Shown here: positions 24,986 to 31,980 of the stretch, piece by piece
Numbering within the stretch: the stretch's first letter is position 1
Layout of the letters: every line of letters starts with the position of its first letter
Origin: Pseudomonadota bacterium
GTDB lineage: Bacteria; Pseudomonadota; Alphaproteobacteria; Rhizobiales; Xanthobacteraceae
Length of the DNA: 43,084 nt
Direction of reading: 5' to 3'
Assembly (NCBI GenBank): GCA_023451825.1
Contig: JAEXYA010000030.1
Location: 1-43,084, forward strand
The notes under the pieces: generated by a model
What the model was told of the DNA's origin: nothing
Databases searched by the model: none
The model's input: the letters and a program-made list of their open reading frames with translations, nothing else
Program-made: the position numbers and the translations under genes

Positions 24986-25996
24986 CTACTGAATCGATTT
25001 ATCGGCCTGATCCTGCGGCGTGCCCGCAGCCGCCTGCTCAAGCGCACGGATGATCGCGCGGCCCGCGAGATCGATCTTGAAATCGTTCTCGCCCTGGCCC
25101 TTGGCATCGCGCAGGATGCGTTTGGCGACCGTTTCGAAGACACCGGGCTCCGCCGGCTGTCCGCGCAGCAACTGCTCCGCTTCGCCATCACGCCACGGCT
25201 TGTGCGCGACGCCGCCCAGCGCAATGCGCGCGTCCCTGATGGTGCCGTCTTCGATCCGAAGCCCGGCAGCGACGGAGACCAGCGCGAACGCATAGGACAG
25301 CCGATCCCGGATTTTCAGATAGGTGTGATGGCTGCCAAATCCCGGTTCGGGAATCGTCACCGCCGTGATCAACTCGCCGAACGTCATGGTGTTGTCGCGG
25401 TCCGGCTCGTTGCCGGGAAGGCGATGGAAGTCCGCAAATGGAATGGTGCGACGCCCTTGCGGCCCTTCGACCTCGACACTGGCATCCAGCGCCGCCAGCG
25501 CAACGCACATGTCGGATGGATGCACCGCGATGCAGTCATCGCTGGCGCCGAGAATGGCATGGATGCGGTTCACGCCGCCGATGGCCGAACAGCCGCTGCC
25601 CGGCGCGCGCTTGTTGCAGGCGGTCGAGGGGTCGTAGAAATAATAGCAGCGCGTCCGCTGCAGAAGATTGCCACCGGTCGTCGCCGCATTGCGCAGTTGC
25701 GGCGATGCGCCGGCGAGAATGGCGCTCGACAGCAGCGGCCAGCGTTCGCGAATATCCGGATGCCACGCCAGTTCGGAATTGCTGACCAAGGCACCGATGC
25801 GCAACGAGCCGTCGGCGACCTCGATCGATTTCAGCGGCAGCCGGTTGATATCGACAACGCGCTCGGGCGCCGCGACATTGTATTTCATCAGATCGACGAG
25901 ATTGGTGCCACCGGCGAGGGCGCGTGCGCCAGGACTGTTGAGCGCTGCGATGGCATCGGCGATCGTATCGGGTCTGACATAATCGTATCGGTTCAT
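24986..25996 (-). CDS. Molybdenum hydroxylase, FAD-binding subunit (PaoB/YagS-like)
   Basis: A 336-residue FAD subunit. The FAD loop is 'ALAGGTNLVDLM' (26-37) and the second motif is 'RNAATTGGNLLQRTRC' (102-117). C117, C127, C136 and C155 form the extra cysteine set ('CYYFYDPSTACNKR...GSGC...DDC') that in PaoB-type subunits carries a 4Fe-4S cluster. The C-terminal domain (about 225-320) is the CO dehydrogenase flavoprotein C-terminal fold. The start overlaps the 2Fe-2S subunit stop by four bases, so translation is coupled. It transfers electrons from the Fe-S subunit to FAD and an acceptor. Confidence 0.93.
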   Translation of the reverse strand: MNRYDYVRPDTIADAIAALNSPGARALAGGTNLVDLMKYNVAAPERVVDINRLPLKSIEVADGSLRIGALVSNSELAWHPDIRERWPLLSSAILAGASPQLRNAATTGGNLLQRTRCYYFYDPSTACNKRAPGSGCSAIGGVNRIHAILGASDDCIAVHPSDMCVALAALDASVEVEGPQGRRTIPFADFHRLPGNEPDRDNTMTFGELITAVTIPEPGFGSHHTYLKIRDRLSYAFALVSVAAGLRIEDGTIRDARIALGGVAHKPWRDGEAEQLLRGQPAEPGVFETVAKRILRDAKGQGENDFKIDLAGRAIIRALEQAAAGTPQDQADKSIQ

Positions 25997-26502
25997 TCCG
26001 CAGCCTCCTTCATGGCAAGCCGCGGCTGCAGCACGTCATCGATGGCATCGGCGATATTTGTATAGGCGCCGCAACGGCACAGATTGCCGCTCATGTGCTC
26101 GCGAATGTCGGCCCGCGTATGGGTGTGGCCTTCGTTGAGGAGACCGGCTGCAGAGCAGATCTGCCCCGGCGTGCAATAGCCGCATTGGAACGCGTCACGT
26201 TCGATGAAAGCAGATTGCAGCGGATGCAGTTCATCGCCCTGCGCCAGTCCTTCGATCGTGGTGATCTCGGCGCCGTCGCGGGAGACCGCGAGTGCGAGAC
26301 ACGAATTGATGCGCTGGCCATCCACCAAGATGGTGCAGGCGCCGCACTGGCCCTGGTCGCAGCCTTTTTTCGTGCCGGTGAGCCCAAGCTGCTCGCGCAG
26401 CAGATCGAGCAATGTCACCCAGGGCGCAACGTCGAGTTGGTGGTCCTTGCCATTGATGGTCAGGGAAATCGGAATTGTCTGATGTTGTGAAATCTGGTCC
26501 AC
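25993..26502 (-). CDS. Molybdenum hydroxylase, 2Fe-2S subunit (PaoA/YagT-like)
   Basis: A 169-residue small subunit with two 2Fe-2S clusters: C48, C53, C56 and C68 in the plant-ferredoxin-like domain ('CDQGQCGACTILVDG'), and C107, C110, C142 and C144 in the helical domain ('CGYCTPGQ', 'CRCGAYTN'). The N-terminus is MDQISQHQTIPISLTINGK with no twin-arginine signal, unlike E. coli PaoA, so the complex is predicted to stay in the cytoplasm. First gene of the operon. Confidence 0.95.
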   Translation of the reverse strand: MDQISQHQTIPISLTINGKDHQLDVAPWVTLLDLLREQLGLTGTKKGCDQGQCGACTILVDGQRINSCLALAVSRDGAEITTIEGLAQGDELHPLQSAFIERDAFQCGYCTPGQICSAAGLLNEGHTHTRADIREHMSGNLCRCGAYTNIADAIDDVLQPRLAMKEAAE

Positions 26503-26597
26503 GGGCGCCTCTCTGCGTTCGCCCCTAGAACCGTTTTAATCGCGCCCTGTTCCGTTGCAGTCATATGAGCTGCAACAGTCAGCACACTCGCTGCCGT

Positions 26598-27458
26598 TCA
26601 GATGAACGGCTTGCCGCCCGTCACTGCGATCGTGGCGCCGGAAACATAGCTCGATCGCGGATCTGCCAGCATCACATAGGCGGTCGCCAGTTCGGCAGGT
26701 TGCCCCGGCCGCTTCATCGGCGTCTGCTCGCCAAAGCTCTTGATCGCATCATCGGGCATCGTGGAGGGGATCAACGGTGTCCAGATCGGCCCCGGCGCCA
26801 CCGCATTGGCGCGGATGCCCTTTGGCGCCAGCATCTGCGCGAGCCCGCCCGTGAAATTCTGGATCGCGCCCTTGGTGGTGGCATAGGCGAGCAACATCGG
26901 ATTGGGCATGTCGGAATTTACCGACGCCGTGTTGATGATCGTGCCGGTTCCAGGCTTCATATGCGGGACCGCCGCTTTGACCAGATAGAACATCGCATGG
27001 ATGTTGGTCCGGAATGTCAGGTCCCACTCGTCGTCGGAGATGTCGGCGATATCCTTGAAGGTCGCCTGATGCGCAGCATTGTTGACCAGGATATCGATGC
27101 CACCGAGCTCGCTGACTGCGGTCTCGATGATGCGGCGGCACTGCGCGGGATCGGTGATATCGCCCGGCACAAGCACAGCCTTGCGACCTGCGGCTTCGAT
27201 CAGGGACTTCACTTCCGCGGCCTCGTCCGCCTCATTGAGATAGGAGACGAGCACGTCGGCGCCCTCGCGCGCATAGGCGATCGCGACGGCGCGTCCGATG
27301 CCGCTGTCCGCACCGGTGATCACGGCCTTGAGGCCTTTCAGGCGCCCTGCTCCTTCATAGCTGTCCTCGCCATGATCGGGCCTCGGCGTCATCGCATCGG
27401 TCTTGCCGGGCATCGGTTGACGCTGTTGGACAAAAGGTGGCGAAGGGTAGTTCCGCAT
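26598..27458 (-). CDS. SDR family oxidoreductase, YghA-like
   Basis: A 286-residue short-chain dehydrogenase with the N-terminal extension (residues 1-40, 'PPFVQQRQPMPGKTDAMTP') typical of YghA/general-stress SDRs. The cofactor motif is TGADSGIG at 48-55, then 'NNAA' at 126-129, catalytic S179, Y192 and K196 ('AYATTKGA') and 'PGPIWTPL'. It probably reduces an aldehyde or ketone with NADPH in the cytoplasm. The ATG 27458 has GGGAG upstream; the frame is open beyond it but without similarity. A GGAAC-N16-CATT element upstream resembles an EcfG (general stress sigma factor) promoter. Confidence 0.92.
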   Translation of the reverse strand: MRNYPSPPFVQQRQPMPGKTDAMTPRPDHGEDSYEGAGRLKGLKAVITGADSGIGRAVAIAYAREGADVLVSYLNEADEAAEVKSLIEAAGRKAVLVPGDITDPAQCRRIIETAVSELGGIDILVNNAAHQATFKDIADISDDEWDLTFRTNIHAMFYLVKAAVPHMKPGTGTIINTASVNSDMPNPMLLAYATTKGAIQNFTGGLAQMLAPKGIRANAVAPGPIWTPLIPSTMPDDAIKSFGEQTPMKRPGQPAELATAYVMLADPRSSYVSGATIAVTGGKPFI

Positions 27459-27486
27459 TCTCAATCTCCCGAAGAGTCGGGCGTAG

Positions 27487-27511
27487 AATGAATGGAGATG
27501 CGCGTTGTTCC
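27487..27511 (-). promoter_or_regulatory. Candidate EcfG-type stress promoter
   Basis: On the minus strand: GGAAC, 16 bases, CATT. The alphaproteobacterial EcfG consensus is GGAAC-N16/17-CGTT, so one base differs. It lies 29 bases upstream of the SDR start, a suitable distance. Stress-type SDRs are frequent members of this regulon. Confidence 0.35.
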
Positions 27512-27535
27512 GAAATGGCGCCCTCGACGCTCCGA

Positions 27536-27706
27536 TCAGTCGTTGGACTTGCGCGGCATCGCCATGCCTCGTCGGATGATGTAATCGGCGTCGGCTTTGC
27601 ATTGGTCGCAGCGGAAGCGGCGGATCTCTTCGCCTTCGAGCTGAAGAATAGCGACGAGGCGGCGACGGCCGGCACATTTAGGGCATGAAACAAGACTTTC
27701 GGACAT
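27536..27706 (-). CDS. Small zinc-ribbon protein, 56 residues
   Basis: The sequence starts MSESLVSCPKCAGRRRL and holds two Cys pairs, C8-P-K-C11 and C33-D-Q-C36, separated by about 21 residues: a minimal zinc ribbon. The C-terminal half is basic. GAGAGG lies before the ATG. It is followed by the SDR gene 78 bases downstream on the same strand, with the stress-type promoter between. It could bind nucleic acid or stabilise a protein; nothing more specific can be seen. Confidence 0.75.
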   Translation of the reverse strand: MSESLVSCPKCAGRRRLVAILQLEGEEIRRFRCDQCKADADYIIRRGMAMPRKSND

Positions 27707-27842
27707 TTCCTCTCACCGATACTGACGCCAATATGTTCGCAGTATCGGAGGAACGAGATCCGCGTCTGTTCGCCAGCGAGCAGAGGTCACGATTGCCGCG
27801 CCATGGTCGCACGATATCCACCGAATGGTGGCACACGCCGCT

Positions 27843-28052
27843 TCAAGATCGGAGGAACTGATCGCTATCCGCCAAGCTGTCGGCAATGCGAATCCGTGCC
27901 GCATTCGGCCCCTTTCGCTCAAGCCACCGTAGCCCGATCGCCAGCTGACGCAGGCCATTGCGGTCGGGCGATCCCACCGGCAAGGCGCGTGCCCGGCCGA
28001 GAGCATCGGCTGCCTGGGCACGAAGCGTTGAATTTGCCTCAATGATTGACAT
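27843..28052 (-). CDS. 'LRAEAQ' helical small protein, module 0
   Basis: A 69-residue, mostly helical protein. 'LRAQAADALGRARALPVGSPDRNGLRQLAIGLRWLERKG' resembles, over the pattern LP-x-G-x-x-R-(N/D)-x-L-x-x-x-A, the products of the genes at 35732 and 39538. AAGGGAT lies before the ATG. It lies 24 bases downstream of the HTH gene at 28077, so the two are probably cotranscribed; in the island copies the order is reversed. No known domain; a role as protein partner of the HTH product is a guess from the repeated linkage. Confidence 0.65.
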   Translation of the reverse strand: MSIIEANSTLRAQAADALGRARALPVGSPDRNGLRQLAIGLRWLERKGPNAARIRIADSLADSDQFLRS

Positions 28053-28076
28053 CGATCTATCCCTTCACGACCGAGA

Positions 28077-28295
28077 TCAGCGCGCGGCCTCCTGCTCAAG
28101 CGCGCGGATGGCAGCTTTCAGCTGTCTGGTGCCTGCCAAGGCAATGCCGTGCCGCCGGGCGACCTTGGCCACCGACGTCGTCCGTCGGTTCAACGCGGCT
28201 GCAGCGCGCATCAAGGATGCGCCCTGATCGGAGAGTGTCCGGAGCCGGACGATGTCATCATCCGTCCAGCTTCGATTGGTGACGTGACCGGCCAT
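28077..28295 (-). CDS. GcrA-like small HTH protein, module 0
   Basis: A 72-residue protein with 'RSWTDDDIVRLRTLSDQG' followed by 'RAAAALNRRTTSVAKVARRHG', a tri-helical unit like the N-terminal DNA-binding part of GcrA and Myb/SANT domains. It is clearly paralogous to the proteins encoded at 35929 and 39747 (shared SW-x-D-x-x-I-x-RL, AAAALNR-(R/K)-T, GTRQ-x-KAAI). Predicted to bind DNA; no effector domain is present. A conserved 23-base motif lies 45 bases upstream, and the same motif stands before the Crp/Fnr gene at 30307. Confidence 0.75.
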   Translation of the reverse strand: MAGHVTNRSWTDDDIVRLRTLSDQGASLMRAAAALNRRTTSVAKVARRHGIALAGTRQLKAAIRALEQEAAR

Positions 28296-28339
28296 GCCGC
28301 TCCTCCCTATTGGCAGAGGCTAGACCTGCCCTGCATTCT

Positions 28340-28362
28340 CTGTCTGACCGCTAGCTGACATA
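28340..28362. promoter_or_regulatory. Shared upstream motif, copy 1
   Basis: ctgtctg-ac-cgcta-g-ctgacat-a matches the element at 30412-30434 at 19 of 23 positions. It contains TGTC and GACA as an inverted pair. Both lie upstream of minus-strand regulator genes, which suggests a common operator. Confidence 0.4.
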
Positions 28363-28402
28363 GCGACGATGATTCGATGCGGCAGTTGCGAAGAACTGCC
28401 TT

Positions 28403-28654
28403 TCATGATGATCGCAGTTGCTGCGGCACGAAATTCCGTGCCGAAACGGCACATAGTTCGGCGCCGGCTTCGTCGTGGATGGCGATCCGCTTGGGCACCG
28501 GCGCATCCGCATCCCGGATCGCGGCGGCAAGCAGTTCGCGCATGCCCTCTGCCGCCTCAGCGGCAGCGGCAGCGACGCCATCGAAGACTGCGCCCTCGTC
28601 GTCGCGGATCGGCTCGCGATCGAAGTGTTCGGTATGCAGGAAGTAGCGAGGCAT
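28403..28654 (-). CDS. DUF6894 family small protein
   Basis: An 83-residue protein opening MPRYFLHTEHFD with 'IRDDEGAVFDGVAAAAAEAAEGMRELLA' and 'IAIHDEAGAELCAVS', the pattern of the DUF6894 family common in Bradyrhizobium-type genomes (MPRYFFH..., D-x-x-G, helix, strand pair). GGAG lies six bases before the ATG; a GTG one codon earlier is possible. Function of the family is unknown. It is on the same strand as the Crp/Fnr gene, about 54 bases downstream of it, and may be its target or operon partner. Confidence 0.8.
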   Translation of the reverse strand: MPRYFLHTEHFDREPIRDDEGAVFDGVAAAAAEAAEGMRELLAAAIRDADAPVPKRIAIHDEAGAELCAVSARNFVPQQLRSS

Positions 28655-28708
28655 CACGGTCTCCGAGCAGCGCGTTCGGCGGACCTACGTGCGAAATATC
28701 GACTGGTT

Positions 28709-29407
28709 TCACGACGTCGCCTCGGAGATCAGATTGTAGTGTTCGGCCAGGTCCTGGTGGCACTCGCAGCTCGCTTCCCGAATGCTTGCGCGGTCTTTGA
28801 TCCGGATCTTTCCGCGGTGATATTCGATCAAACCGGACCGCTGCAATTCCTGTGCGATGGCGCTCACGCTGGTGCGACGGACGCCCATCATCTGCGCCAG
28901 AAACTCCTGGGTGAGCGGCAGATCATCACCGGCAAGCGCCTGCATCCGCGCGAGCCATTTACACGTGCGCTCGCGGATTTGATGCACGGCGTTGCAGGCC
29001 GCCGTCTGCTGCGCTTGCGCCAGGATGAACAGCTCGTATCCCACCAGCACCTTCCTCAATCCTGGAAGCTGCAAGATGAGATCGCGCAGCCGCGTGACCT
29101 CGATGGTGGATGCATCTCCGGGGACCTGCACGGTCACGCGGTTCAGCGACATCCGATCGTTCAATGCCGGCCCGGCGCCGAAGCATCCATCGCGCCCGAT
29201 GATTCCTGTTTCGATCGCCCCGCCGCCCGGCAATTCCACGACGAGCGAAAGAACCCCTTCATGGGGAAAGATCACGCGATGGATCGTTTCATGCGTTTCG
29301 ACGAGCGTCTGGCCGCGTTCCATCAATGAAACGGACAGATGCGGCTCGATTGCCGAAAAGTCTTGATCCGACAGCCGCGCCAGAAGAACGTTAGGATGCG
29401 TTCGCAT
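28709..29407 (-). CDS. Crp/Fnr family regulator, copy 1
   Basis: A 232-residue regulator. The cyclic-nucleotide-binding-like beta barrel (about 10-120) includes 'IFPHEGVLSLVVELPGGGAIETGIIGRDG'-type strands. The dimerisation helix near 125-150 ('AQAQQTAACNAVHQIRERTCKWL') is followed by a winged helix with recognition region 'LTQEFLAQMMGVRRTSVSAIAQ' (164-185). There is no Fnr N-terminal Cys cluster. Paralogous to the gene at 29609-30307, about 200 bases upstream on the same strand. The ligand is unknown; the barrel lacks the canonical cAMP Arg-Ser pocket as far as I can see. Confidence 0.9.
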   Translation of the reverse strand: MRTHPNVLLARLSDQDFSAIEPHLSVSLMERGQTLVETHETIHRVIFPHEGVLSLVVELPGGGAIETGIIGRDGCFGAGPALNDRMSLNRVTVQVPGDASTIEVTRLRDLILQLPGLRKVLVGYELFILAQAQQTAACNAVHQIRERTCKWLARMQALAGDDLPLTQEFLAQMMGVRRTSVSAIAQELQRSGLIEYHRGKIRIKDRASIREASCECHQDLAEHYNLISEATS

Positions 29408-29608
29408 GCGCAGTTCCGTGCCATTCGAGGAGGCGGGAGCGCAATTGGCGTTCTCAACACCGATGAATACCGAGGGCCTCGCGGTGATACCGACAGTCTA
29501 TGCCCCTCCGGCCATGGTGACGAGCCGCTTATTTTCTTTTTTGATCGAACTTTCACCCCATGGCGTGAATTCGAACATGGCGAATCTCGATCGACCGGAA
29601 CAATTCGC

Positions 29609-30307
29609 CTATCGCTCGCGATGACGCAGCCATCGATAATTGCGCGCGACATTGGCGTGGCATTCGCAGGCAACCGCATTGATCTTGCCGAGATCGACGA
29701 TTTTCACATGACCGCGGCTCAATGTGATAGCGCCGCTGCTTTGCAAGACCCTCGCGGCATCGGTGACGCTGGTCCGACGAACGCCCATCATCTGCGACAG
29801 GCCTTCCTGCGTGATGGCGATCTGATCGCCGACCAGATCGTGCATCCGCAGCAACCAGCGGCACGTGCGAGCGAGCACGCTGTGGGCCGCGTTGCAGGCT
29901 GCCGTCTGCTGCGCTTCTGCAAGATGGAATTGTTCATAGGCCAGAAGCTGCCGTCGAAAGGCGATGTTCCGCTCGGCAAATTCGGCAAACACACGTGCAT
30001 CGAACACCGTCGCTTCACCGCTGATCTGCACGACGGCGTCGTTGAATGCTCGCTTGCCGTCAAGCGACAGCGCCGCACCGAATGCACCATCGCGGCCGAT
30101 CATCGCCGTTTCGATGACGCCACCGCCCGTCAACGCCACGACGCATGAAATGATGCCGCTATGTGGGAAATAGACCTTGTCGATCTCGACGCGCGTTTCG
30201 GCAATGACTTCGCCACCCGTGAGCTTGACGACGCTGCCATGAGGCAGCAACTCTTCAAAAGCGACCGCGTCCATTTGCGCCAGCAGCCAATTCTCGTGCG
30301 CCCTCAT
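29609..30307 (-). CDS. Crp/Fnr family regulator, copy 2
   Basis: A 232-residue paralogue of the protein encoded at 28709. Shared motifs are 'PHSGIISCVVALTGGG', 'ETAMIGRDGAFGAA', 'AEAQQTAACNAAHSVLARTCRWLLRMHDL' and HTH 'ITQEGLSQMMGVRRTSVTDAAR'. GAGGGG lies before the ATG; a TTG one codon upstream is possible. The tandem arrangement suggests an old duplication; conserved sequence outside the HTH implies that both bind a similar signal. Two copies of a CTGTCTG-type motif lie upstream (30412 and 30469). Confidence 0.9.
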   Translation of the reverse strand: MRAHENWLLAQMDAVAFEELLPHGSVVKLTGGEVIAETRVEIDKVYFPHSGIISCVVALTGGGVIETAMIGRDGAFGAALSLDGKRAFNDAVVQISGEATVFDARVFAEFAERNIAFRRQLLAYEQFHLAEAQQTAACNAAHSVLARTCRWLLRMHDLVGDQIAITQEGLSQMMGVRRTSVTDAARVLQSSGAITLSRGHVKIVDLGKINAVACECHANVARNYRWLRHRER

Positions 30308-30411
30308 CAACCCCTCTGACCTTCAGGGGGAGCGCCTATGATGCCGTCCGGCCGAAATCGGCCGCCTCTTGCCCCTTACAATCCAGAATCGATACCTCGC
30401 GTACAGGAATC

Positions 30412-30434
30412 CTGTCTGCTCGCTATCTGACATT
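30412..30434. promoter_or_regulatory. Shared upstream motif, copy 2 (partial third copy at 30469-30487)
   Basis: ctgtctg-ct-cgcta-t-ctgacat-t, matching 28340-28362 at 19 of 23 bases; a shorter relative, ctgtctgctagcgaacatt, begins at 30469. All lie in the 230-base region between the Crp/Fnr gene at 30307 and the small membrane protein gene at 30542. Confidence 0.4.
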
Positions 30435-30541
30435 GCCAGACAAAAGCAGACTGAACCGATCAGCACCTCTGTCTGCTAGCGAACATTCGCGGGGCCCAAA
30501 ACGCGACGGGCCGAAGCGCGCGCAAACTGTCATGAGCGATG

Positions 30542-30754
30542 TCATTTCGGCGGAGGCGACTTGCCGAGATCCTTCTCATGCATCGGGGCTTCACGTGGCT
30601 TGACCTGCCCGCTTTGCTGATCTTTTGAATCCTGCGCATGCTGCGTGTTCATTCCAATGAACGCGACGATGACGATCAAGGCAACAATGACGCCTGCGAG
30701 GACGGCAAACTTGCCGATGCCTTTTGGCGGCGGCGTGGGATTCGGATTCGGCAT
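30542..30754 (-). CDS. Small single-pass membrane protein, Pro-rich ends
   Basis: A 70-residue protein: MPNPNPTPPPKGIGK, then one strong membrane helix (about 16-35, 'FAVLAGVIVALIVIVAFIGM'), then a charged tail ending KDLGKSPPPK. AAGAGG lies six bases before the ATG. Probably anchored in the inner membrane. No family recognised beyond similar short proteins in related bacteria. Confidence 0.7.
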   Translation of the reverse strand: MPNPNPTPPPKGIGKFAVLAGVIVALIVIVAFIGMNTQHAQDSKDQQSGQVKPREAPMHEKDLGKSPPPK

Positions 30755-30928
30755 GAGACCTCTTCGTCACTCGGCTTTGCTTTGCGAACCCCGCGAACCG
30801 CGCCAGGTTCCCCGGCGGCAGCTGGCAACGATCGATCGGCTTCTGCAGGAGCTCGCATCGACGATCCCATGCTTTGCGGAACATTAAGACATCCGCCATA
30901 GGACAGCGTGGTCGGGAATGGCGGAAGC

Positions 30929-31723
30929 ATGGCCAGATCATCCAGGCGCTTTGCCTCACATCTTCGCCGCTGGCGGCGCCATGGCGCGTGGGCGCGACAA
31001 CAGATCGCCAGCCTGCCGCGCGCGGTGCGGATGGCAGGCCTCGTCACGATCGTTCTTGCCGCCGCCGTCGCGGTCAACCTCCTCGTTCAGGTGATCCGCA
31101 AGCCGACCGAACTGTTCTTCTTCCTCGGCCACCGGCTGAGCAAAGAGCCCACCGAGACGTGGCGACATTACGGGCCCTTGTTTCGCACATTCGCGACGCG
31201 ATCGATCTCGCCGGAATTGCTGGCCGCGCTCGCTCAGGTCGAAAGCTCGGGCAATCCGGTGGACCGGACTTACTGGCGCTGGCGACCAAGCATAAACCCC
31301 TTCAAAATCTATCAGCCGGCATCGAGCGCCGTCGGCCTATTCCAGATGACCGATCCCGCCTATTCCGAGGTTGCACGCTACTGCATCCGGGCCAACGCCG
31401 TCGAAACCGACAGCTGCGGGTTCGGCCCCTATATCCGCGTCATTCCCAGCCATGCGGTCGAATTGGCGTCGATCTATCTGGATCGAAACGTCACCGCGGT
31501 GCTCAACCGGGCCGGCAATGTAGCGGTGACCGAGCGGCAACGTCAGGATCTGGCTGCGGTCATCCACCTTTGCGGCGGCGGTCCCGCAACGGCGTATGCC
31601 CGCAGACGTTTTCAGATGGCGACAACCGAGCGCTGCGGGGATCATGGCGTCGCGGCATATCTGGCCAAGGTCAATGCCATGAAACGCAAGTTTCAACGCC
31701 TGGCGTCCGCCGGGACGGACTAG
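30929..31723 (+). CDS. Lytic transglycosylase (SLT domain)
   Basis: A 264-residue protein with a basic N-terminus, a single membrane helix (about 35-56) and a periplasmic SLT domain. The catalytic Glu is E105 in 'ALAQVESSGNP'; 'SSAVGLFQMTDPAY' is the second lysozyme-like motif and 'VIHLCGGGPA' follows. It cleaves the MurNAc-GlcNAc bond of peptidoglycan. ATG 30929 is preferred; a GTG at 30908 would add seven residues. This is the last gene before the tRNA-Ser fragment and therefore probably the last chromosomal gene before the island. Confidence 0.88.
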   Translation: MARSSRRFASHLRRWRRHGAWARQQIASLPRAVRMAGLVTIVLAAAVAVNLLVQVIRKPTELFFFLGHRLSKEPTETWRHYGPLFRTFATRSISPELLAALAQVESSGNPVDRTYWRWRPSINPFKIYQPASSAVGLFQMTDPAYSEVARYCIRANAVETDSCGFGPYIRVIPSHAVELASIYLDRNVTAVLNRAGNVAVTERQRQDLAAVIHLCGGGPATAYARRRFQMATTERCGDHGVAAYLAKVNAMKRKFQRLASAGTD

Positions 31724-31868
31724 CGCGCAGGCGCTACGGTTGCGCGATCGCCAAGGTGCCGAGTCCGGCACCCGGAAGGGCCGAAGCCACGCATATGCGC
31801 GAACCGCCGTGGCCGAAAAGGCTGTTCGGCTCGGGATGTCGGGCGTTTTCGATTGTTCAGGAGGCTAC

Positions 31869-31890
31869 TGGCGGAGAGAGAGGGATTCGA
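31869..31890 (-). other. Candidate att site: tRNA-Ser 3'-end fragment
   Basis: Read on the minus strand the 22 bases run from TCGAATCCC (T-loop and stem) to TCTCTCCGCCA (acceptor stem, discriminator G, CCA), which is the 3' end of an alphaproteobacterial tRNA-Ser. The upstream sequence does not continue as a tRNA: the T-stem partner, anticodon and D arms are absent. That is the expected left-over direct repeat of integration into a tRNA gene. The integrase starts 90 bases away. The intact tRNA-Ser should lie at the far, right end of the element, beyond this window. Confidence 0.7.
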
Positions 31891-31980
31891 GAACTTCGGC
31901 GCCGTAAACACTATCATTCAAGTTGTTTCGGTCACTGAAGGGGTTCTGCAGCATCCGGGTGCTACATAGGAATGCTCCAC

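Noticed and set aside
26529..26553. GGAAC ... CGGTT upstream of the 2Fe-2S subunit as an EcfG promoter
   Set aside because: The spacer is 15 bases and the -10 element does not match CGTT; too weak to call.
31869..31960. Complete tRNA-Ser gene next to the integrase
   Set aside because: Only the last 22 bases match; the T-stem partner, variable arm, anticodon arm and D arm are absent.
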